Shown: piece by piece, positions 41,629 through 46,906 of the stretch | Layout: every line of letters begins with the position of its first letter | Numbering within the stretch: the stretch's first letter is position 1 | Assembly: GCA_002634385.1 (NCBI GenBank) | Contig: NSJL01000030.1 | Location: 1 to 46,906 of the forward strand | From: Nitrospira sp. | GTDB lineage: Bacteria; Nitrospirota; Thermodesulfovibrionia; Thermodesulfovibrionales; Dissulfurispiraceae | Reading direction: 5' to 3' | DNA length: 46,906 nucleotides | Position numbers and translations under genes: made by a program | The notes under the pieces: model-generated | Seen by the model: only the letters and a program-made list of their open reading frames with translations | What the model was told of the DNA's origin: nothing | Databases searched by the model: none

Positions 41629-42760
41629 GAACGCCTTCCGTCACAAGCTCCGCACCGCCCTGACCATCCTCGGGATGACCATCGCGATCCTCGCCTTCGG
41701 GCTCCTGCGGACGGTGATCAGTGCATGGTACGCGGGGGTGGAGGCCTCCTCCGCCAGCCGCCTTATCGTGCGCAATGCCATATCCCTCGTATTCTTTCTC
41801 CCTATCAGTTACAAGGAAAAGATACGCCAGGTGGAGGGGGTGGAATCGGTCGCCCAGGCAAATTGGTTCGGGGGGATTTATATCGAGGAAAAAAACTTCT
41901 TCGCCAATTTCGCGGCGGAGCCGGAAACATACCTCGAGCTTTTTCCCGAGTTTGTCCTGCCTCCCGAGCAGAAGAACGCCTTCCTGCATGACCGGAAGGG
42001 CGCGGTAGCGGGGCGCAAGCTGGCGGAGAAATTCGGCTGGGAGATCGGCGATCCCATCACCCTGAAGGGAACCATCTTCCCGGGGAACTGGGATTTCACC
42101 CTGCGGGGTATCTATACGGGCCGGGACAAGAGCGTGGACGAGGCCCAGTTCTTCTTCCACTGGGAATATCTCAACGAGACCATGAAGAAGACCATTCCCC
42201 GCCGCGCCGACCAGGCAGGCTTTTTCATTGTCGGCCTGAAGAATCCGAACCTTGCCGCAGAGGTCTCGGCAGCCATCGACGCCCAGTTCAAGAATTCCCT
42301 GGCGGAGACCCTGACCGAGACGGAGAAGGCCTTCCAGCTGGGCTTCATTTCCATGACCGAGGCCATCGTTGTCGTCATCCGTCTCGTTTCTTTCATCATC
42401 ATCGTCATTATCATGGCGGTGGTGGCCAATACCATGGCGATGACGGCGCGGGAACGGATCGGGGAGTACGCCATCCTCAAAGCCCTGGGCTTCGGGGCGC
42501 CCTACCTTGCCACCCTGATTTTCGGGGAGTCCCTCTTCATCACCTCTCTCGGAGCCGCCCTGGGCATCGCCGCCACCTTTCCGGCGGCAAAGGCCTTCGG
42601 AAACGCCCTGGGCCAGTTCTTCCCGGTCTTCAATGTGGCGCCCGGGACTGTCTACCTGGACATTGCCGCATCCGTTGTGGTGGGGCTGGTGGCCGCTGTC
42701 GTCCCCACGCTGCGGGCCGTCAGGATCCGCATTGCGGACGGACTACGGAGGATCGGGTAG
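41603..42760 (+). CDS. FtsX/MacB-type ABC permease 1
   Basis: 385 aa. The GTG start lies inside the ATPase gene, with GGGGG six bases upstream. Topology: a first helix (about 16-38), a periplasmic MacB-like domain (about 40-255) and three C-terminal helices, with MTARERIGEYAILKALGFGA as the FtsX signature. Its stop TAG is followed directly by the ATG of permease 2, so both are translated together and probably form a heterodimer. Confidence 0.93.
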   Translation: MFLVRLLVKNAFRHKLRTALTILGMTIAILAFGLLRTVISAWYAGVEASSASRLIVRNAISLVFFLPISYKEKIRQVEGVESVAQANWFGGIYIEEKNFFANFAAEPETYLELFPEFVLPPEQKNAFLHDRKGAVAGRKLAEKFGWEIGDPITLKGTIFPGNWDFTLRGIYTGRDKSVDEAQFFFHWEYLNETMKKTIPRRADQAGFFIVGLKNPNLAAEVSAAIDAQFKNSLAETLTETEKAFQLGFISMTEAIVVVIRLVSFIIIVIIMAVVANTMAMTARERIGEYAILKALGFGAPYLATLIFGESLFITSLGAALGIAATFPAAKAFGNALGQFFPVFNVAPGTVYLDIAASVVVGLVAAVVPTLRAVRIRIADGLRRIG

Positions 42761-43927
42761 ATGGGCATTCCTTACTATTACAGCCTGCGCAACCTCTGGA
42801 CCCGCAAGCTGACCACCGGCCTCACTATCGCGGGCATGGCCCTCGTGGTCTTTGTCTTCGCCTCCCTCCTGATGCTGGCGGAAGGGCTCCGGAAGACCCT
42901 CGTGGCAACGGGCTCCTATGATAATGGAGTCGTTATCCGCAAGGGGTCGAAATCGGAGGTCCAGAGCGGGGTCGAGCGCGGACAGGCGTCCATTGTGGAG
43001 ACCCTTCCGGAAGTGGCGGCGGGGCCCGATGGACAGCCCCTCGTCGCAAAAGAGCTGGTGGTCCTCATCAGCCTTCCCAAGAGGGGGAGCGACAAACCCT
43101 CCAATGTGGTAATCAGGGGCGTTTCCGGCGCCTCGCTCCTCCTGCGGCCCCAGGTGGAAATCATAGAGGGACGGATGCCGAGACCGGGCTCCTCCGAAAT
43201 TATCGCGGGGATGAGCATCGCAAAGAGATTCAAAGGAGGGGGTATCGGAGAGTCCCTGCATTTCGGGATGCGGGACTGGACCGTAGTGGGGATCTTCGAT
43301 GCGGGGAGCACCGGGTTCAGCTCGGAGATATGGGGTGACGTGGACCAGCTCATGCAGGCCTTCCGCAGGCCCGTCTATTCCTCCGTTCTTTTCAGGATGC
43401 GCGATCCCTCCGATTTCGAGAGGATACAGCAGAGCATCGAAAATGACCCGCGCCTGAGCCTCGATGTCATGCGGGAGGTGCGCTACTACGAGGAGCAGTC
43501 CGAAGCCATGGCCCGGTTCCTCCGCATCCTGGGGATGTCCCTCACCGCCATCTTCTCCCTCGGGGCGGTCATCGGGGCCATGATCACCATGTACGCGGCC
43601 GTGGCGAACCGCACCGCCGAGATCGGCACCCTGAGGGCCCTCGGCTTTCAGAGGACGAGCATCCTCGGGGCTTTCATCATGGAGTCCCTGTTCCTTGGCC
43701 TCATCGGCGGGGGCGTGGGGCTCTTCTTCGCCTCCTTCATGCAGCTGCTCACCATCTCCACCGTCAATTTCCAGACCTTCTCGGAGCTGGCCTTTTCCTT
43801 TACCCTCACCTTCAGGATTATCTACCAGGCTCTGTTCTTCTCCCTCTTCATGGGCTTCGTCGGGGGAGTTCTTCCCGCGGTCAGGGCGTCGCGCATGAAT
43901 ATCGTCGATGCGCTGCGGGCAAGCTGA
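42761..43927 (+). CDS. FtsX/MacB-type ABC permease 2
   Basis: 388 aa, same fold as permease 1: a first helix (about 20-42), a periplasmic domain (about 45-250) and three C-terminal helices, with ANRTAEIGTLRALGFQRTSI as the FtsX signature. GGAGG precedes the ATG within the end of permease 1. Last gene of the exporter operon; two different permeases suggest a heterodimeric complex. On the plus strand a weak AAGAAAG hairpin and T6 (43986-44018) lie just after it and may terminate the operon. Confidence 0.93.
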   Translation: MGIPYYYSLRNLWTRKLTTGLTIAGMALVVFVFASLLMLAEGLRKTLVATGSYDNGVVIRKGSKSEVQSGVERGQASIVETLPEVAAGPDGQPLVAKELVVLISLPKRGSDKPSNVVIRGVSGASLLLRPQVEIIEGRMPRPGSSEIIAGMSIAKRFKGGGIGESLHFGMRDWTVVGIFDAGSTGFSSEIWGDVDQLMQAFRRPVYSSVLFRMRDPSDFERIQQSIENDPRLSLDVMREVRYYEEQSEAMARFLRILGMSLTAIFSLGAVIGAMITMYAAVANRTAEIGTLRALGFQRTSILGAFIMESLFLGLIGGGVGLFFASFMQLLTISTVNFQTFSELAFSFTLTFRIIYQALFFSLFMGFVGGVLPAVRASRMNIVDALRAS

Positions 43928-43997
43928 CGACCGTATGCATAAAAGCCAGAACGTACCCTATCAGTCGCGGTAAGGGGAAGTCATGCTTTCTTCCCGG

Positions 43998-44687
43998 TTA
44001 AGAAAGAGAGAGTTTTTTCCCCTGCTGCACCAGTTTGCCCGATTCCTTCAGGTTCTTCATTGCCTTGGTGACACTTACCCGGTGGGCACCTACCAGAAAG
44101 CTGAGCTCCTCATGAGTAAGGGGAAACTGGATAACTATCCCGTGGCTGCTCTGCTCGCCGTGCTCCAGCGCTACAGTGCTGAGAACCTTGAGAAGCCTGT
44201 CTTCGAGAGTGGAAGATGTCATTATCTCGGCTCTGCTGGCAAGCCAATTAATGCGACGTGTCAGTTTTTTAATCAGTTGAAGACCTATATTAGGATACTC
44301 CAGAATCAACTCCTCGAAGGCACCTTTCGAAAAGCTGAAAGCAAGTGTCTCCTCGATAGATGTGGCGGTAAACGGGTACGTAAAACTCTCTTCGAGCGCC
44401 TGCTCTCCCACAAAATCCCCCGATTTCATGATATCGAGAGTAAGCTCGTTCCCTTCGCTGCTCAACCTGCTCATTTTGACACGGCCGTATCGCACAAGAA
44501 ACATCTCGCTGGCGGGATCTCCCTGGGTGAAGATGATCTGTCTCTTTTTGTATTGCCTGGGTTGAGCAATTCCGATTATCGCTTTCACTTCCTCAGGTCT
44601 GAGATGCTCGAATACCCACAAGCTTCCGATGCAGAGAGGCGAAAGTGCAGCAGTCTTGCGGGCAGATTCATCACAGAGGAATCCCAT
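43998..44687 (-). CDS. Crp/Fnr family transcriptional regulator
   Basis: 229 aa from the ATG at 44687 (GAGGAGG about ten bases upstream; the longer GTG frame includes that site). The effector domain (about 25-140) has QIIFTQGDPASEMFLVRYGR and GDFVGEQALEE. The dimerisation helix and C-terminal winged helix follow, LTHEELSFLVGAHRVSVTKA being the recognition unit. Only two N-terminal cysteines (C5, C19) are present, too few for an Fnr-type 4Fe-4S site, so it is more likely a ligand or haem sensor. The nearby NorD-like end hints at nitrogen-oxide control, but this is speculation. Confidence 0.9.
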   Translation of the reverse strand: MGFLCDESARKTAALSPLCIGSLWVFEHLRPEEVKAIIGIAQPRQYKKRQIIFTQGDPASEMFLVRYGRVKMSRLSSEGNELTLDIMKSGDFVGEQALEESFTYPFTATSIEETLAFSFSKGAFEELILEYPNIGLQLIKKLTRRINWLASRAEIMTSSTLEDRLLKVLSTVALEHGEQSSHGIVIQFPLTHEELSFLVGAHRVSVTKAMKNLKESGKLVQQGKKLSLS

Positions 44688-44914
44688 GGATTCGCCACCT
44701 CCTCCCCAGGGCACTCTTTATACTGATTATACTATACCTTGCCCCTTCCAAGAATGATCCTCACCACGAGCAGGGTAAAGAGTTCGCTGCTCCCCATCGT
44801 TTCCCTCCGAGGCAAACCCGCACGCGTCGGAATAAAAGAGTAAGGGTGTGTGCCTCTTCCCCCTGTGCAAGGTCGTGCTGGATTCTGTCCGGCATCGTCC
44901 TTCCAAAAGGGGGA

Positions 44915-44936
44915 TTAGGGTGTGTACGCACCCTAA
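44915..44936. terminator. TTAGGGTG palindrome overlapping a stop codon
   Basis: Perfect 8-bp arms TTAGGGTG and CACCCTAA around TGTACG. The TAG stop of the methyltransferase-like gene (44933-44935) lies inside the right arm. A lone half-site, AGGGTGTGTGCC, occurs near 44845. Nothing else is seen in 44688-44914. Confidence 0.65.
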
Positions 44937-45994
44937 AGTTGCGCACCATATTTTTGCGAACACTCAACAATGTGCTTTGCGTTCCATAGAGGAGCATTGG
45001 GCGGGAACTCGCAGCCAGTCGAGAGAATAAACCCTCCGTCTTTTGCGAAGATCTCTATCTCTTCTTTTACTTCCTCCTCTATCTCATCGGGGGTGCCGAG
45101 CATGGCGACCGGTCCGGGGGGAATCCACCCGATCGAGGCGATCTTGCCGCCCCACTTGAGCTTTTGTTCTTCCCAGCTGTTGACGTCATCGGCCATGAAA
45201 GCATGGGAGATGGCCGTCGGGTTCGCCCACTTCTCGCTCATATCGAAGTAAATGTCATTGCCACAATTGTGGAGGGCGACAATGGCCCCCGCTTCCCTGA
45301 TGGCGTTGCAGACCCTCCTGAGTGAATTCCCTTCAAACCTCTCCCATAGACTTTTGCTCAGAATGCTCCCCGAGCAGTACAGATGGTCAACGCAGACCGC
45401 GTGGGCTCCTGCTTCCGCCTGTGCCTTTACATAATCGACCAGGACCTCATCCAGCACCTCAATGGCTCCCAGTACCTCATCAGGGTACTCCATGAGGTCC
45501 ATGAAGAATTTCTCCGGTCCCCGCATCATGCTCAGGGTGCCGATAGAGCCGTATGCGAACCCTACAATGGCGTGGGTCTCGCCGATCTCTCTGCTCAGGC
45601 CGCCGATCATATCGATGACGGTCTTCATTCTCCCGGTTTTCCGCGGGTTGATTTTCCCGATTTTCCCGTAATCGGCTGCGCTTTGGACAAACGGTTTCTC
45701 GTAGTTAGGGTGGGGGGTGCTCATCCCGGGGTAGCAGATCTCGGCCCCGAAAGCTTCCGCCTCGACGGAAAGGTCGATCAGGGTGACCACACTATCGTGC
45801 CCCAGGATTTTGAGCGTGTCCACATGTCCACGGACCATGGCTTCCACATTGCCCCCGCGTGCCCATTCCTCATAGCTGAGGCCGGCCACCCGGTGCGATG
45901 CTCCGCACACAAGAGGGGCAACGGGTACCCGGTCAGCTTCCTTGTGCTGCAGTGCGGCGGTGACCCGCTGAAGACCAGTAAGCCCGTTTTTCAT
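44933..45994 (-). CDS. uroporphyrinogen decarboxylase family protein (MtaA/CmuA-type methyltransferase)
   Basis: 353 aa. TIM-barrel of the UROD superfamily. The zinc ligands typical of methyl-corrinoid:CoM/thiol methyltransferases are visible as LHNCGND and a cysteine in LSTGCEFPPNAPLWN, so it resembles MtaA/CmuA rather than HemE, which lacks them. It could move a methyl group between a corrinoid protein and a thiol or tetrahydrofolate. The start follows AGAGGACAGGAA. It is 41 bp downstream of the DUF2284 gene. No corrinoid protein is in the window. Confidence 0.85.
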   Translation of the reverse strand: MKNGLTGLQRVTAALQHKEADRVPVAPLVCGASHRVAGLSYEEWARGGNVEAMVRGHVDTLKILGHDSVVTLIDLSVEAEAFGAEICYPGMSTPHPNYEKPFVQSAADYGKIGKINPRKTGRMKTVIDMIGGLSREIGETHAIVGFAYGSIGTLSMMRGPEKFFMDLMEYPDEVLGAIEVLDEVLVDYVKAQAEAGAHAVCVDHLYCSGSILSKSLWERFEGNSLRRVCNAIREAGAIVALHNCGNDIYFDMSEKWANPTAISHAFMADDVNSWEEQKLKWGGKIASIGWIPPGPVAMLGTPDEIEEEVKEEIEIFAKDGGFILSTGCEFPPNAPLWNAKHIVECSQKYGAQL

Positions 45995-46035
45995 TTCCTG
46001 TCCTCTGCAATCTATTCTAAAGTCCCGCCTTCTCC

Positions 46036-46698
46036 TCAGTCAACCAGCACTAGACTCGTCCGGACGATTTCTTTGGTGGGAGGTATCTCGAAAGGGAGTC
46101 CTCCTTTGATACAGGTCTGCACCACATCGATCCCCACGCCTTCCATGGAGGGTCTTGCCTCATAGGGCCTGCGGCACGCCTGGGAAGAGCAGACGCCGAC
46201 ACACTCGGAGCAGAGCATGCATTCTCCTCCGATGAGTCCCAACGCATAGTGAAAACCCAGGGACATCGCCTGAAGCTCCACTTCGTTTGTCAGCTTGTGC
46301 AGTTTATTTGCCGCGGATCTCATATTCCCGAAATCCTCTACTACCTCCTGCTGCTGGCCTTCTTTTGATGAGGCCTTCCCATGCTTCTCAAAGAACTCTT
46401 TTGCCTCCTCCCTGCTACAGTCATTCATATTCGCCATAATGGGGCTGACGGTCTGGATGAGGAGCGCTTTGGTGTAGCGGTCGAGAGCCTTTTTGAACTC
46501 CTCCACCGTGGGCACGTTGGGCGGACAGGTAAGGGACCTGCCATAATGCGGGCAGAGCGGTATCTGGCACTTCATTCTCACTCTCTCGTCAACAACCACT
46601 AACCGTGCATCAAAAACCTTTGCCCGATAAGCACCTTTTTCCACGGCAAACTTTTCGAGCTGTTTCAGTTGTGTGGTGATGCTCCTCTTCTTTTCCAT
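46036..46698 (-). CDS. DUF2284 metal-binding protein
   Basis: 220 aa from the ATG at 46698 (GGAGGTTTGCA upstream). DUF2284 proteins have two cysteine clusters: CQIPLCPHYGRSLTCPPNVP (about 34-53) and CMLCSECVGVC...ACRRP near 150-170, the latter ferredoxin-like and suggesting Fe-S binding. Members often sit beside corrinoid methyltransferase genes, as here, and may serve in reductive activation; this is not established. No membrane segment. Confidence 0.82.
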   Translation of the reverse strand: MEKKRSITTQLKQLEKFAVEKGAYRAKVFDARLVVVDERVRMKCQIPLCPHYGRSLTCPPNVPTVEEFKKALDRYTKALLIQTVSPIMANMNDCSREEAKEFFEKHGKASSKEGQQQEVVEDFGNMRSAANKLHKLTNEVELQAMSLGFHYALGLIGGECMLCSECVGVCSSQACRRPYEARPSMEGVGIDVVQTCIKGGLPFEIPPTKEIVRTSLVLVD

Positions 46699-46780
46699 TG
46701 CAAACCTCCGTTCGTTTATTTGCTGCATAACCCCTCCCTAGAGTAAGAGGGGGCGTGGGGAAGTCAGCCCCGACTCTGTA

Positions 46781-46906
46781 TCAGGTCGTAAGCTTTTTAT
46801 AGATGAGGGGGAGGGTGATGGGCAGGGCATCGATGTTGTCGATGACCGTGTAGTTGGCCTCCCCGTACATCCGGGGCAGGTACTCCCGTGACTTTTTGTC
46901 CACGGT
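46781..46906 (-). CDS. norD: C-terminus of a NorD-like VWA protein (cut by window edge)
   Basis: The last 41 codons of a gene entering from the right, ending at TGA 46781-46783. EYLPRMYGEANYTVIDNIDA and ITLPLIYKKLTT closely match the C-terminal tail of the NorD/CbbO VWA family (YLPxMFG...YxVIDD...LPxIYRRLT). NorD with the AAA+ ATPase NorQ activates nitric-oxide reductase, and CbbO with CbbQ activates Rubisco, so the target depends on the sequence outside the window. It lies 82 bp upstream of the DUF2284 gene. Confidence 0.7.
   Translation of the reverse strand, partial: TVDKKSREYLPRMYGEANYTVIDNIDALPITLPLIYKKLTT

Noticed and set aside
43986..44018. CTTTCTT...AAGAAAG hairpin with T6 as terminator of the exporter operon
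   Set aside because: Stem is short and AT-rich and overlaps the end of the convergent regulator gene; kept only as a remark.

Overview
The window looks like a GC-rich, Gram-negative chromosome. Entericidin-type and YtkA-type lipoproteins, a MacA-like adaptor, SPFH/zinc-ribbon proteins, an SSS-fused histidine kinase, an NtrC-type regulator and a 'two-CW' diguanylate cyclase fit an anaerobic or microaerophilic Nitrospirota or Desulfobacterota-like lineage. That placement is inference; no rRNA, tRNA or CRISPR array was seen.

Layout. 1-2.1 kb: a MarR regulator and a ferredoxin-like reductase with a C-terminal SCP2 domain, each preceded by the same 16-bp operator. 2.3-6.7 kb: a PhzF-like isomerase, a PLP-binding-protein homologue lacking its lysine, and a membrane-fused spermidine-synthase-like protein, with a repeat-filled gap. 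7-8.8 kb: copy A of a duplicated secreted protein, then OsmC. 8.9-14.7 kb: an apparent operon of NosL, a small membrane protein, an FtsX-type permease, its ATPase, a polytopic protein, a YtkA-like lipoprotein and a TauE/DsbD_2 protein, then CutA and a cysteine-rich protein; a copper or cytochrome maturation role is inferred. 14.8-22 kb: a charged hypothetical, HisD, VapBC, an orphan ribbon-helix-helix antitoxin, an entericidin missed by a size cut-off, a zinc-ribbon/SPFH pair and a diguanylate cyclase with a degenerate receiver.

22.6-29.5 kb is an acetate module read on the minus strand: CNMP-CBS-DUF294 protein, DEDDh exonuclease, YjcH, ActP and acetyl-CoA synthetase, headed by a good sigma-54 promoter. 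32.5-36.8 kb carries a CrbS-like symporter-kinase and a sigma-54-dependent regulator that could drive it. Between them lie a cupin, copy B of the duplicated secreted protein and a DUF559 endonuclease gene whose last codons are made of a palindromic repeat found elsewhere in the window. 37.1-43.9 kb: gyrA with a small overlapping membrane gene, divergent from a MacA-ATPase-permease-permease exporter. 44-46.9 kb: a Crp/Fnr regulator, a MtaA/CmuA-type methyltransferase, a DUF2284 protein and the C-terminus of a NorD-like VWA protein.

The most unusual content is non-coding: (i) a TTGYAYRTRCAA palindrome shared by the marR operators and two distant promoters; (ii) two intergenic modules with an A-A'-A arm arrangement ahead of those promoters; (iii) TAGGGTG palindromes at or just after stop codons; (iv) palindromic cassettes linked to the DUF559 gene.
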